A stretch of 64,000 bases of DNA from CBDCKN01 sp965219035. GTDB lineage: Bacteria > Gemmatimonadota > Gemmatimonadetes > Longimicrobiales > Gaopeijiaceae. Made by a program: the position numbers and the translations under genes. Below are positions 43,701-53,800 of the stretch, piece by piece. The stretch is from NCBI GenBank assembly GCA_965219035.1, contig CBDCMR010000001.1, positions 248,001-312,000 on the forward strand, read 5' to 3'. Position 1 is the first letter of the stretch; every line of letters starts with the position of its first letter. A model generated the notes under the pieces. That model was not told where the DNA came from and did no database searches. It saw only the letters and a program-made list of their open reading frames with translations.

Positions 43701-43994
43701 GCACGACGGTATCCGTTGCCATTCGGGCCGAAGACGAGCTTCGCGGTGTTCGCCGCGGGTCAACGTGGCGTCAATGAAACCGACAGGGCCATGAAGGCCT
43801 GGCACCAGCAACCTCAGGGCCCGCCGGGTGAAGGCGACAGTGCCTCTGCCCAGCTGACGTGGCGTGATCGGGACCCCTTCGCGGAAGAGATCTTCGACGA
43901 GTGGCGACGCTTAGCCGCAGCAGTCTTCGGCCCAGTGGAAGCCTGGTTTGCAACCACGGCGATCCCGTCGCGGCACGAGGCCGAAGGTGGCTAA
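40710..43994 (+). CDS. recC: RecC, exodeoxyribonuclease V gamma subunit
   Basis: RecC is the scaffold and Chi-scanning subunit of RecBCD. The 1094-residue length fits. The N-terminal MALELTYASDTALLLDDLVD, then ADRFDQYLYFRPEMIAAWDR and DEAWQRDLWRRLSDGL, corresponds to the family's PDQYLVYRPDW-type and WQ..LWR motifs. HRCHGARREVEVLRDELL (its H.CHS.xREVExLhD motif) and MALHDAAFPRRARAPAWDLL-like MGLHDAAFPRR are also typical. It lacks helicase motifs, as expected. It is the first gene of a tightly overlapping recC-recB-recD operon. High-GC coding strand and few rare codons suggest one donor for the three genes. Confidence 0.92.
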   Translation: MALELTYASDTALLLDDLVDSLGRPGSAAGVVVPVLMPSLPLVDRTKVALARRHGVAMGVAFFLPSAFIEHMAQLVGLDPVHPSWGPQGLAWRLVPLLAAMVEDGDTPRLRAACADTRARQALAHDVADRFDQYLYFRPEMIAAWDRGETWDALPEVAHGDEAWQRDLWRRLSDGLADHPHPAVRLRDLVTRIHAGQGDLPASLEVLATGPLPPTLLPLLRALATRTRVCLRALLPSTEYLGDLRAGRTQMRAGQAVDLAWEGHPLLSHLGKQAVDSFRSFEEALVTEGQEYDVIALPAPRSDSLLARLQADIRAARQPGVARTTPPVASDRSVRVHRCHGARREVEVLRDELLDAFESLPDLRASDVLILAPQLDIYGPLAEAILRDGDPSLPLRLAERRIDRSDPLVRGMHTLLRVAAGRVPLSEGLALLALPAVAARVESLDTDPATLADRVRAAGITWGLNADHRRSMDAGDQGTGTWREGLDRLLAGVWLGDADTASDEHHRPALPVSGDLGTDPAAMSASLDWLDGLVCLLDDWQREVSPGQWADRLDQALDQVLAAGDDRFDSLAAVDLVGQLRAAETDHACDVALDAAAVADWLDQVVQEEVRTVSRVGGGMAMGGFKPMRAMPCRVLAVMGLHDAAFPRRARAPAWDLLAAAPQRGDRDPVREDRQLFLDALLAAADRVILTATARNIRSNKDEPLSACVDEFLRVAAATVSDRPDIQETTYRDLIEDHPLQPFNAACFTGPRASFDTGHLEVARACQQRQEEATPFHANVFEPPEAVPSDDLELHEIIRILKDPWVAWLGSLGVEIPRSGDDPFALDREPVAAPAGLDRWQLQTEVIDAVLEGRTSFLEERLTADRLLPYGTLGAAMGRQVVQEAESLARRALHEAGGRLQPQRLVYRDGCLPVAGNIAVTPDRRLHVLVRPTELKAAAHHRLDVWVRATFAAACGMRGDTVVVSRDGERTRVDRRPAMAPDQARAALDHLLHLCSNARRYPLPFGPKTSFAVFAAGQRGVNETDRAMKAWHQQPQGPPGEGDSASAQLTWRDRDPFAEEIFDEWRRLAAAVFGPVEAWFATTAIPSRHEAEGG

Positions 43995-46900
43995 TTTCGA
44001 CCTGCGCACCACCGACGTGCCCACTGGCCTGTCGGTCATTGAAGCCAGCGCGGGCACCGGGAAAACCTGGACCATCTCGCATCTGGTCCCTCGCCTGCTG
44101 GTGGACGGGTTGGTCAGCGGCATCGGCGATGTGTGCCTGGTCACGTTTACCGAGGACGCGGCCCGTGAACTGGGCGAGCAGACTCGCCGCCAGCTGGCGA
44201 CCCTGGTCGAGCATGCCGACGCCAGCACCCAGCCCGCCGAGCACCAGCAGGGCATGCGTCTGCTACTGGACCGCCTTGGTGCTCTCCCCGATCCTGAGCG
44301 GGACACAGCCGTGCTGCGGCTGCGGCTGGCACTGGATGAAAGCGACCAGCTCACGGTGTCGACCATTCATGCCTTCTGCAAGCAAGTGCTCGGAGCCGAG
44401 GGGTTCTTGTGCGGCATGCCTGCCGGGTTTGAGGTCCTGCCGGACCCCGGCGATGCGCAGTCGGATGCCGTCAAAGATACGTGGCGCACCGATCTCGGCG
44501 CCGATTCGTTGCTGGCCGCGGTGGCGGCCCGCGGGAAGTGGTCAGTCGAGAACGATCTGAAGGCTTGGCGCTCGTTGACCCGGCGGCGGTCCACCCGCAT
44601 GGATCCGGAGCCGCTTTCGCTGCAGGACGCACGAGACGGGGTGGCGCACGCGCTCGAACATCTGCAGGCGACCCGCGCTGACATTCGCCCACTGCGGGAG
44701 ATCGCTGGCCGGGACGCAGTGAGCCTAAATAGGTCGGCACAGAATCCTGGCGAAGATTCAGTCGCGCAGCTGGACATGTGGCACGCGAAGCTTGAGGCCA
44801 TGGACCCACAGCAGCCCCCGGCTGATATTTTTCACGTCGCCACGCGACTGGCACGTGCGACATCCTGGTTTAGCCGGAGAGGCACGGTGGGCAGGGCTGC
44901 CTCGGACGAGGCGGGCGCGTTGCCGATTGTAGCCGCAGCCGGAGCGGTGGAGGCCAGCCTCGGCGTGACCGGGTGGGCCTGGCTGGCGCACCTGAATCAG
45001 GCCGCTGAGCGCCGATATGAGCGCAGCCTGCGCCGCACCAATGCCGTCACGTACGACGGATTGATTAGGCACCTGCATCGTGCGCTGTGCGCCGGGCCCA
45101 ACCGCGTCGCGCTCGCCCAGCGGCTGTCGGAGAAGTGGACGGTGGGCCTGATTGACGAGAGTCAGGACACCGACCAGCAACAGGTGGACATTTTCAGGGC
45201 CATCTTCGACCGCGGGAGAGAACCGGGGCGGCTCATCCTGGTGGGTGACCCGAAGCAGGCCATTTACAGTTTTCGCGGCGGGGACCTCGACGCGTATCTC
45301 TCGGCCCGACCGACGGATGACGCGCGCATCAGCAGTCTGGCCACGACCTATCGGTCGGCCCCTGGCCTGGTAACGGCGCTCAATGCCCTGTTCGGACGCT
45401 CCCGTGCCTTCGCCACCCCCGACCTGTCCTATCCCGCGGCGACCGCGGCCCGCCGGGACGAAGAACTGCCTCTGCCTGATGATGGGCACGGACGGCTGGT
45501 TGCTTGGGTGATCCCCGACGCCGACACCGAGGACTGGACTCGTGCCCAGCCGCGTCGCGCGCGCGCGGCTGCCTGCACTGCTACGGCCATCGTCGATCTG
45601 CTGGACCGGACGATGGGAGCCGGCGCGACACGGGTCAATCCGTCACACGTGGCTGTGCTGACACGCACCAACCTTGAGGCCAGGCTGGTCCATGAGGCCC
45701 TGCGGGCCCGACGCGTGCCGAGCGTGGTCCGCGACGACGGGGACGTCATGCAGAGCGACACGGCATCCGACCTCGCGGCGATTCTGAAGGCAGTCCTGTC
45801 GCCCACCCACCCCGGGTGGCGACGCGCCGCGATGGCGACCCGGTTGTTCGGCTACGACTCGGCCATGCTGGCCGCGCTCACCACGGCAGACGCCGATCGA
45901 TGGCTGAATAATTTCTCGACATGGAACGACCTGTGGCATCGCCATGGGATCGCCGCGCTGATGGCTCGCCTGGAAGCAGATTCCGGCGCCACCATGCGAC
46001 TCGCCCGCGCGCCGACCGGCGCCCGGCACCTGACCGACTTGAGACATCTGGTCGAACTGTTGCAGGCCCGGGAAGCCGAGGGCCAGCATGCGCCCATCAA
46101 GCTGCTGCAGTGGTTCGAGGGCGAGCGGATGTCGGAAAGCAGCTCGGCGGATGAACGCCTGCACCGGCTGGAAGAAGACGGCGACGCCGTACAGGTCGTC
46201 ACGGTACACCGGGCCAAGGGGCTGGAATTCGACTTTGTGTATTGCCCCTACCTGTGGTCGGTGCTATCGGACGCCCGTGTCACCGACCGTCTGCTCATCC
46301 GCCGCGACAACGGCTGGGTGCTCGCCGACGGCACACAACGGGACAATCAGACAGAGCACCGCGCCTCTACCGCTGAGCGCCTCCGAGAAGACGTACGGCT
46401 GTCCTACGTGGCGCTGACCCGCGCCCGTCGCCGCGTGACGCTGCTCGCCGGCCCCCTGGGCTACACCGCAAGGGCGACCCTACCCCCGACCGCCCTCGAC
46501 TGGCTGCTGCGGGCCGACGAACAGGTCGACAGCCTGGAAGACTGGTACAAGAACGTGACCGATCGGAAGAAGGATGCCGCCGCCTGTGAACATGGCGTCA
46601 CGTTACGCCGCCTGCGCGCGGCGTATCCAGACGTGCTGACCGTGTTGCCCCCTCCCTCGCCCACTGAGACGACCTGGACTACCCGTGGCCATGGCGCCAC
46701 CGCCATGCAGGCGCGCCCCGCCCTCGTACTCGATCTCCATGCGTGGCACTTAACCAGCTTCTCGCAGCTGGCCCATGGGCGACATAACGAACGGGACCAT
46801 CGCGACGCAGTGGTGGAACCCGAGGATGCCGGCGCCATCGGTGCGGTTACCGACGCCATGGACGCTGACGTGCCCCTCGCTACCTTTGCTCGCGGGACCC

Positions 46901-47604
46901 ACGCCGGCAATTGCCTGCACCAGCTCCTGGAGCAATGGGACTTCCACGAGGACACAGCGGTGCTGGTGGACCGCGGCTTACGACGACACCGGCTCTATTC
47001 CACCGAGTCTGCGGATGCGGTGCGGCACACACTCGCCGCGCTGAAAACCACTCGCCTCGACGGCCTGGATGCTTGCCTCGACACGGCTGCCTCGAACAAG
47101 ACCCTGTCTGAATGGGAGTTCCTGCTGCCGCTGGGGCGGGCCGGCATCACCGGCCGCGCGCTGTCAGACCTCTTTGCCCGTCACGCCCGTACCGCAGACG
47201 AACGCCACTACGCCCAGGATCTGGCTGGCCTGCCAAGCCAAGCGCTGGCGGGCATGCTCACCGGATACATCGACCGTCTGGTGCGGACCGATGGCCGCTG
47301 GGGCGTCGTGGACTGGAAGAGCAATTACCTGGGATCGCGTGTCGCCGACTACAGCGGGCAGGCCCTGTGGCGCTGCGCGGCGAGACAGCACTATCTACTG
47401 CAGCTGCATTTCTATCTGGTGGCGCTGCGCCGCTACCTGCGGCTCTACGACTCCGGTGGGACGGTCGTGTCGGGCAGCCTGCTGTTCGTACGTGGTGTGC
47501 ACCCAGGGACGAGTCAGGGCGTACTCGAGATCACGCCGTCCGAACCGTTGCTGGACGAACTCGACTGTCTCTTTGCGAGCCCTGACCGCAGCGTGCCGTC
47601 ATGA
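43987..47604 (+). CDS. recB: RecB, exodeoxyribonuclease V beta subunit (helicase-nuclease)
   Basis: RecB unwinds DNA 3' to 5' and carries the nuclease of RecBCD. GTG 43987 overlaps the recC stop by 8 nt and precedes the conserved start FDLRTTDVPTGLSVIEASAG. A start at 43948 is less likely. Helicase motifs: ASAGTGKTWTISHLV, LVTFTEDAARELGEQTR, GLIDESQDTDQQQVDIFRAI, LVGDPKQAIYSFRGGDLDAY, VVTVHRAKGLEFDFVYCPYL and LSYVALTRARRRVTLL. The C-terminal nuclease has GNCLHQLLEQWDF and VVDWKSNYLG, with the DWK catalytic pair. The 1205 residues match the normal size. Confidence 0.94.
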   Translation: MANFDLRTTDVPTGLSVIEASAGTGKTWTISHLVPRLLVDGLVSGIGDVCLVTFTEDAARELGEQTRRQLATLVEHADASTQPAEHQQGMRLLLDRLGALPDPERDTAVLRLRLALDESDQLTVSTIHAFCKQVLGAEGFLCGMPAGFEVLPDPGDAQSDAVKDTWRTDLGADSLLAAVAARGKWSVENDLKAWRSLTRRRSTRMDPEPLSLQDARDGVAHALEHLQATRADIRPLREIAGRDAVSLNRSAQNPGEDSVAQLDMWHAKLEAMDPQQPPADIFHVATRLARATSWFSRRGTVGRAASDEAGALPIVAAAGAVEASLGVTGWAWLAHLNQAAERRYERSLRRTNAVTYDGLIRHLHRALCAGPNRVALAQRLSEKWTVGLIDESQDTDQQQVDIFRAIFDRGREPGRLILVGDPKQAIYSFRGGDLDAYLSARPTDDARISSLATTYRSAPGLVTALNALFGRSRAFATPDLSYPAATAARRDEELPLPDDGHGRLVAWVIPDADTEDWTRAQPRRARAAACTATAIVDLLDRTMGAGATRVNPSHVAVLTRTNLEARLVHEALRARRVPSVVRDDGDVMQSDTASDLAAILKAVLSPTHPGWRRAAMATRLFGYDSAMLAALTTADADRWLNNFSTWNDLWHRHGIAALMARLEADSGATMRLARAPTGARHLTDLRHLVELLQAREAEGQHAPIKLLQWFEGERMSESSSADERLHRLEEDGDAVQVVTVHRAKGLEFDFVYCPYLWSVLSDARVTDRLLIRRDNGWVLADGTQRDNQTEHRASTAERLREDVRLSYVALTRARRRVTLLAGPLGYTARATLPPTALDWLLRADEQVDSLEDWYKNVTDRKKDAAACEHGVTLRRLRAAYPDVLTVLPPPSPTETTWTTRGHGATAMQARPALVLDLHAWHLTSFSQLAHGRHNERDHRDAVVEPEDAGAIGAVTDAMDADVPLATFARGTHAGNCLHQLLEQWDFHEDTAVLVDRGLRRHRLYSTESADAVRHTLAALKTTRLDGLDACLDTAASNKTLSEWEFLLPLGRAGITGRALSDLFARHARTADERHYAQDLAGLPSQALAGMLTGYIDRLVRTDGRWGVVDWKSNYLGSRVADYSGQALWRCAARQHYLLQLHFYLVALRRYLRLYDSGGTVVSGSLLFVRGVHPGTSQGVLEITPSEPLLDELDCLFASPDRSVPS

Positions 47605-49259
47605 GCCGGGCCGCCATCCAGATGTTGAAGCGCCGGTGGGGCCTGCCAGACGCCGCCACACCAGTACTCGATCGCTTCTTCAGCGCGTGGGCCACCGGTC
47701 ATACCTCGCTCGACCTCAGCGACGAAGAAGCCGAACTGCTGGCATCCAGCCCCGCCGTCACGACTGGCACGGACGGCAACGGTCCGGCCCCGCTCGTCCT
47801 GCGCGGCACGCGGCTACAGTCCTGGCGCCTGGATCAGGCCGAGACCCGGGTAGCCACCAGGCTGCAAGCACTGGCCCATGAGGATAGTCCTGTCGCACGC
47901 ACGCCAGCTGGCCGTGCAGTCCCAGAGGCAGCTGACGATCTCACACAGCTCTTTCCTGACCCACAATCCGCCCAACGGCGCACGGCGGAGCTGGGCCTCC
48001 GGCGAACGCTCACGCTGGTGACCGGCGGTCCCGGGACGGGCAAGACCACCACGGCGGCGCGCCTGCTGGCCCTCCTGGCGAACCGCGACTCTGGACTCCG
48101 CGTCGCGCTGGCGGCACCCACTGGAAAAGCTGCCGCCCGGCTGGGCGAGGCTATCGGCCAGACCGCCCAGACGCTCGACGGACTGCTGGCACCTGTCCGT
48201 CCCCGACTGGAGCGCGCTGCCGGCCAGGCACGCACGCTGCACCGACTCCTGGGCTGGAATCCGCGTACCGACCGCTGCCGGTTCCATGCCGGCAACCCCT
48301 TACCTGCTGACGTCGTGGTCGTCGACGAGGCGTCGATGCTGGATCTGGCCCTGTGGGACCGGCTGCTGTCTGCCATGGGGCGCGGCACCCGCCTTGTCGT
48401 GCTCGGCGACCATCGCCAGCTGGAGAGCGTGCAGCCGGGTCGCGTGCTGGCTGACATGATTGTCGCGGCCGATGGCGGGGCCCTGCACAGGTGCCACGTC
48501 GAACTGGACCATAACTATCGCTTCGCATCGCACCCGGGGATCAGCCGCCTCGCGGCGGCCATTCGCCAGTACGACGACACGGCGGCGGTCGAGACCCTGA
48601 CCAGCACCGCGTATCGAGAGGAACTGGTCCACTACTCGTCCGAACAGATAGACGACGCCCTGGGCAACGTCTGGCCGCAGATCATGGAGGTGGTCCGGTC
48701 ACCGGAGCCGGCACTGGCCTTGGCTGCTGTGGCACGCGTGCGCATCCTGTGCGCGCTACGGCGGGGCCGCTATGGGGTCGAAGGCATCAATGCCCGGGTC
48801 GAGGCAAGGCTGCGTCGCGAGGGACAACCCGCCGGCGAATGGACCCATGGTCGCCCCGTACTGGTGACGGCCAACGATCCCCACAGCGGACTCTTCAACG
48901 GCGATGTCGGCGTGCTCCTGGACAGGCAGGATGGGCGCGGGGTCATGGCGTGGTTTCCCAGCCTCCAGGAACCCCGCAGTGTGCCGCTGGCAGCACTGCC
49001 CAGCCATGACACAGCCTGGGCGATGACGGTACACCGCTCGCAGGGCAGCGAATTCGAGTCGGTGCTGCTGGTGCTGCCCCCCCAGGCGCACGAACTCGCC
49101 GGACCCGAGTTGCTGTACACCGGCGTGACTCGAGCACGATCGAAGATGCTGATCGCGGCTGACGAGGCGGCCCTGCGCGCGGCCTGCCAGCAGCGCCCGC
49201 CCCGCCGCACGGGACTGCTCGAAAAACTCAGCACGCAAAATGACCGCCCAGCCATATGA
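47601..49259 (+). CDS. recD: RecD, exodeoxyribonuclease V alpha subunit (5'-3' helicase)
   Basis: ATG 47601 overlaps the recB stop (ATGA). The 552-residue protein has a superfamily 1B helicase core: LVTGGPGTGKTTTAARLLAL (motif I), APTGKAAARLGEAI (Ia), VVVDEASMLDLALWDRLL (II) and LVVLGDHRQLESVQPGRVLA (III). AWAMTVHRSQGSEFESVLLV (V) and LLYTGVTRARSKMLIAA (VI) follow. FATHPGISRLA-like spacing after motif IV is kept. With recC and recB it completes a full RecBCD enzyme. Confidence 0.94.
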   Translation: MSRAAIQMLKRRWGLPDAATPVLDRFFSAWATGHTSLDLSDEEAELLASSPAVTTGTDGNGPAPLVLRGTRLQSWRLDQAETRVATRLQALAHEDSPVARTPAGRAVPEAADDLTQLFPDPQSAQRRTAELGLRRTLTLVTGGPGTGKTTTAARLLALLANRDSGLRVALAAPTGKAAARLGEAIGQTAQTLDGLLAPVRPRLERAAGQARTLHRLLGWNPRTDRCRFHAGNPLPADVVVVDEASMLDLALWDRLLSAMGRGTRLVVLGDHRQLESVQPGRVLADMIVAADGGALHRCHVELDHNYRFASHPGISRLAAAIRQYDDTAAVETLTSTAYREELVHYSSEQIDDALGNVWPQIMEVVRSPEPALALAAVARVRILCALRRGRYGVEGINARVEARLRREGQPAGEWTHGRPVLVTANDPHSGLFNGDVGVLLDRQDGRGVMAWFPSLQEPRSVPLAALPSHDTAWAMTVHRSQGSEFESVLLVLPPQAHELAGPELLYTGVTRARSKMLIAADEAALRAACQQRPPRRTGLLEKLSTQNDRPAI

Positions 49260-49434
49260 TTGCCTTACGGTCACGGCGGCCGGGCGCCACGGCGCGGGGC
49301 ACGCAGTCATTGATCGCCATGCGGCGATTAACCAGCCTGAACCACCCCGGGGTTAGACTCCTTCCGACTCTGGTCTCGCATCAATGGGGAGCAAGAGGTG
49401 GGAGATCAGTCACTGAACGAGGAAGCAGTCCGAC
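49260..49434. other. short intergenic stretch after recD
   Basis: No gene is supported. CACCCCGGGGTTAGACTCC may be part of the left end of the IS110 fragment that follows. Confidence 0.3.
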
Positions 49435-49602
49435 ATGGAGGTAGCGATGGTCATGGCCAAGGATGTGTTCCAGGTCGCTCTGGCGACGAGCCGAGGACGG
49501 GGGCTGGCACACAAGCGGCTGACGCGCCGGCCGTTCGATCTATTCGTCGACCGGCCCACGGCGGGCGGCATGAAAGCCAAATGGGTCACACGATCGAACT
49601 AG
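49435..49602 (+). pseudogene. IS110-family transposase scrap
   Basis: This 55-codon frame reads MEVAMVMAKDVFQVALATSR, then GRGLAHKRLTRRPFDLFVD. It matches the N-terminal DxAKxxF-type motif region of IS110 transposases (usually GIDVAKxxF; here the first Asp is changed to Met). It has no ribosome site of note and no other domains. It separates recD from the Mre11/SbcD-like gene. Confidence 0.5.
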
Positions 49603-49614
49603 GGAACGAGTGAG

Positions 49615-50880
49615 ATGTTTCGCTTCCTACACGCGGCCGATGTGCATCTCGACAGCCCACTGGTCGGGCTCGACCGCTATGAATCAGCGCCTGTTACCGC
49701 GGTGCGAAGTGCCACGCGGCGCGCGTTCGAGAATCTCGTTCGCCTCGCGATTGACGAGCACGTGGCCTTTGTCCTGCTTGCTGGCGACCTCTACGACGGC
49801 GACTGGAAGGACTACCGCACAGGCCTCTTCTTCGTGAAGCAGATGGTGAAACTGCGGGAGGCGCAGATCTCGGTCTTCGTCGTTGCTGGCAACCACGATG
49901 CCGCAAGCCGGCTCACGAAGAACCTGCGTCCGCCAGACAACGTGCACTTCTTCTCCACGAAGAAGCCCGAGACGCGCTTCATCAAGAAATTCGACGTCGC
50001 CGTCCATGGGTGTGGGTACGCCACCCGCGAGATCACCGCAGATCTCGCCGCCGTGTACCCAGCAGCGGACGGAGATTCGTTCCACGTAGGATTGCTCCAC
50101 ACAAGCCTGACCGGGCGTCCGGGACACGCGCCGTACGCGCCGACGTCGCCGGAGATTCTCGCCCAGAAGGGCTATCACTACTGGGCCTTGGGGCACGTTC
50201 ACAATCGAGAGGTCGTGTCGCAGGATCCCTGGATCGTGTTCTCAGGGAACCTGCAGGGCCGTCACGCACGTGAGACCGGTCCCAAGGGATGTACGCTTGT
50301 AACGGTCGAGAACAGCGCGGTCACGAACGTCGAGGAGCGCCCGGTAGACGTTTTACGCTGGGCTGTCATCCGTATCGACGCCGAGGGAGCTTCATCGTCA
50401 GACGAGATGCTCGATCAAGTAGCGTATGCCCTCGCGTCCGAGGCCGATCGCTCGGACGGTCGCGCGTTGGCGGTCCGTGTCGAGATCTGTGGGCCTGTAG
50501 TCTTCCACGAAGAGATCATGTCCGATTTGGATCGGTGGACGCATCAAGTCCGCGCGTTGGCAGCCGGTGTAGGGTCGACCGACGTCTGGATCGAGAAAGT
50601 CCGTTTCGCGACGACAACTCCGACCGATCTTGTGCAGCGTGCGACGCGCGACGACGCGATCGGAAGCCTCATCCGTGACATCGCATCCGCCGTGGGTGAT
50701 CCCGCGGAGAACGACGCGTTGTGCGCTGCGCTCGCCGACATCCGCAACGTGCTGCCACGGGAACTGCTCGATAGTGAGAACAGAGTAGACCCGCATTCGC
50801 CGGAGTTCCTCGCGCGCGTGGTCGGCGAGGCCAGGGAACTGCTCCTCGCGCGAATCGCTCAACAGGAACCGGTTTCGTGA
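49615..50880 (+). CDS. yhaO: YhaO/SbcD-like (Mre11-family) DNA exonuclease
   Basis: The 421-residue protein is a calcineurin-fold phosphoesterase: FRFLHAADVHLDSPL (motif I, Asp and His), FVLLAGDLYDGDW (II), VVAGNHDAASRL (III), VGLLHTSLTG (IV) and YWALGHVHNREVV (V). All metal-binding residues of Mre11 nucleases are present. The C-terminal helices probably bind the partner ATPase. The next gene overlaps its stop as GTGA, so nuclease and SMC-like ATPase are made together and should form an SbcCD/Rad50-Mre11-type complex that processes DNA ends and hairpins. ATG 49615 has a GAACGAGTGAG sequence just ahead. Confidence 0.9.
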   Translation: MFRFLHAADVHLDSPLVGLDRYESAPVTAVRSATRRAFENLVRLAIDEHVAFVLLAGDLYDGDWKDYRTGLFFVKQMVKLREAQISVFVVAGNHDAASRLTKNLRPPDNVHFFSTKKPETRFIKKFDVAVHGCGYATREITADLAAVYPAADGDSFHVGLLHTSLTGRPGHAPYAPTSPEILAQKGYHYWALGHVHNREVVSQDPWIVFSGNLQGRHARETGPKGCTLVTVENSAVTNVEERPVDVLRWAVIRIDAEGASSSDEMLDQVAYALASEADRSDGRALAVRVEICGPVVFHEEIMSDLDRWTHQVRALAAGVGSTDVWIEKVRFATTTPTDLVQRATRDDAIGSLIRDIASAVGDPAENDALCAALADIRNVLPRELLDSENRVDPHSPEFLARVVGEARELLLARIAQQEPVS

Positions 50881-53800
50881 AGGTCCTTGAACTGACACTC
50901 ACAGCATTCGGTCCATTCAGCGGTCAGACGTTTGATCTGAGCGCGGGTAATCCAGGCCTCCATGTCGTGTTTGGACCCAACGAGGCCGGGAAGAGTTCCG
51001 CGCTCCGCGCACTCCACGCGGCGCTGTACGGTATCCCCGGACGAACGAGCGATGCTTTCCTACATCCCTACAACGCTCTGCGCATCGGCGGACGTTTGCG
51101 CCACTCGAGTGGGACCGAGATCGCGTTCGTGCGGCGCAAGGGAAGCAAGAATACGCTACTCGCGCCGGACGGGACGCGTCTCGACGATCGCGCGCTGGAC
51201 CGGTTCCTGGGCGGAGCGACGAGCAGGACGTTTGAAACGTTCTGGGGAATCGATCACGCTCGTCTTGTGCAAGGCGGCCGTGACATCCTCGAAGGCCGTG
51301 GTGATCTCGGGGAGAGTCTCTTTGCCGCGGGATCCGGAGTTTCACATCTCCGGAAGATTCGCAGCACGCTTGAAGACGAGGCTGCGGCGCTCTACGTACC
51401 GCGCGGTCACCAACGAACCGTGAACCAAGGCGTCGGCAAGCTCCGCGAACTCCGCACAGCGCTGCGCGAGGCGACCATCTCGGCCGACGAGTGGGCGCAT
51501 CGGGAGCAAACGTCGCGCGACGCTACAGAGGCCGTCGCGCGACTCTCGCAACAGAGACAAGAACTGGTCCGGGAACGATCTCGGATCGACCGCTTGAAAC
51601 GTGTCCTGCCGATGCTTGCGGAACGCAAGGAACTACAGGAGCGCATCGTTGCTCTTAAGGATGCTGTCCTTCTTGCCGAGGACTTCCCGAAACAACGCCA
51701 GGAGGCAGAGGCGGCACTTCGCGCTGCGAGGCAGAATCTCGAACGTGCAAGCAAGGATCTGCAGGAACAAGTTGTGCTCGTCGAGCGGCTGGGACAGACG
51801 CCGCCGCTAGTGGCTGAGTCTGAAGCCATCAACCAACTGCACGTCGATTTGGGAACTTACCGCAAGGCGCTCTCGGACCGGCCTAGGCTCATCGGCCAGC
51901 GGTACGAACAGCGTTCGCTGGCGAAGCGGCTGCTCGCTGAATGGCGTCCGGAACTTGAGATTGAAGAGTCCGCTGCGTTGCGCGTCTTCGTCGGTCGTCG
52001 CGCCCGGATTCAGAAGCTCGCAGCCGAGCGCGAACGCCTGGATGAGCGGTTGGCGTCCGCTCTCAGGGATGGCGCGAAGGCAGCAGAGCACGAGGCGGCC
52101 CTCAAGCGCGAGGTGTCCCAGCTCCCAGCGACCCGAGACGACGAGCGACTCGTCGTCGCAATCAACGAAGCACGCCGTGGTGGGGACACCGAGGACGAAC
52201 GGGACAAGACCGCGCAGATGGTGAAGCGGCTTACTACGCAACGTGATGCCGGGCTCGAGAAGCTCGGCTTTACAGCGGCGACTGCCGACCGTCTGGCGAA
52301 GTTCCGGGTACCGAGCGCAGCTGTGATCGCGCAGTTCGAGACGCGCGACGAGGAAGTCCGGAACGCCGCCCGCGCTGCCAAGGCCGAACGCCAGCGCCTG
52401 GACAAGGAAATCCAGCGGCTAAACGCGATGATCGAGACACTCCATACCAAGAAGGCCGTTCCGACCGACGAGGATCTCTCGGCGGCTCGGTCGCGCCGCG
52501 ATGCCGCGTTCGAACTCCTGCGCGGACACTGGGAGAAGGGCCGCGACGTCACCGAGAAGACACGTGCACTCCTCGGCAAGGGGAAGCTCATCGATCTCTA
52601 TCCGCGTGTCGTGAGGGATGCGGACGAGGTCGCCGACCGGTTGCGTGGTGAAGCGGAGCACGTCGCGAAGCTCGCGCAGCACCTGGAGAACCGGAAGCGA
52701 CTCTGGACGGAGGTGGAGGACGGGGAGACCTCGGAGCGGCGCCAGCAGGAAACGGTTACGGCAATCGAATCCGAATGGCGTGCCGTGTGGAAGCCCGTGC
52801 TCGGGACGCCGCCGTCGATCGCGGACGCGCACGCGTGGCGAACGGACTTCGAACGGTTGCTCGAGCGGTCAGAGGCCCTCAACGAGGCACATGAGAGGCT
52901 GACACTTCTCGACGCGCGGATCGAGAAGCAGATCAAGAATGTGCGTGCTGCGATGACAGCATTGGAATCTGACACGCGCCCCCCTGCAGGGTTGGCGGCG
53001 ACCCTGGCGGCGGCAGATAAACTATGGCAGCGCATACAGAAGGAGAATCACGCCCGAAGCGAGCACGCGCGCCGGATGAACGAGAACGTCCAAGAGGCCA
53101 TCGACGCCGAAAAGGCCACGTGTGCAGCACAAGCGGATGTCGACGAGTGGCAGCGCCTGTGGACGGAAGCGACCCGCGGACTCCTGTCCGGCGATGTCGT
53201 GCCGCCAGACGACGTACTTGCAGCGCTCGACGCAATCGAGAAGGTCCGAGGGGCACTCGATACAGCGGCGGGCTACGACGCGCGCATTGTGGGGATCGAT
53301 CGCGATGCTAAGTGGTTTCGGAGCAGCGTTCACGCTCTTGCCTCGCGCCTGGGCGAGACCGTGGAACAGGAAGAGGACAGCTGGGTCACTTCCGTGCATG
53401 ACCGACTTGCACTGGCACTGCAAGAGGAGGAGCGTCGGCACCAGGCGGGCGAGCGACAGGCCAGTCTTCAGAGTGACATCGCCCGATACGGGCAGACGGT
53501 ACAAGAGGCGGAGTTCACGCTCGCGATGCTGCGTGACGAAGCACGCTGTGACCCAGACGCTGATCTGGCAGTGGTCGAACAGCAGAGCACCGAGCTCCTG
53601 GCGTACCGGAAGGAGCTCGACCGCGTCGACCGAGACCTCGTTCGTAGCGGCGATGGCGCATCGATTGTAGAACTCGAAGCCGAAGCGGCAGGCGTAGACC
53701 GTGACACGATGGACGCTCGGGCTAGCGAGATCAATGCGCTCCTCGTCGAGATGGAGCAGAGCCTCGCGGTCGCGCACGAGGCACAAGCCACTACTCGGGC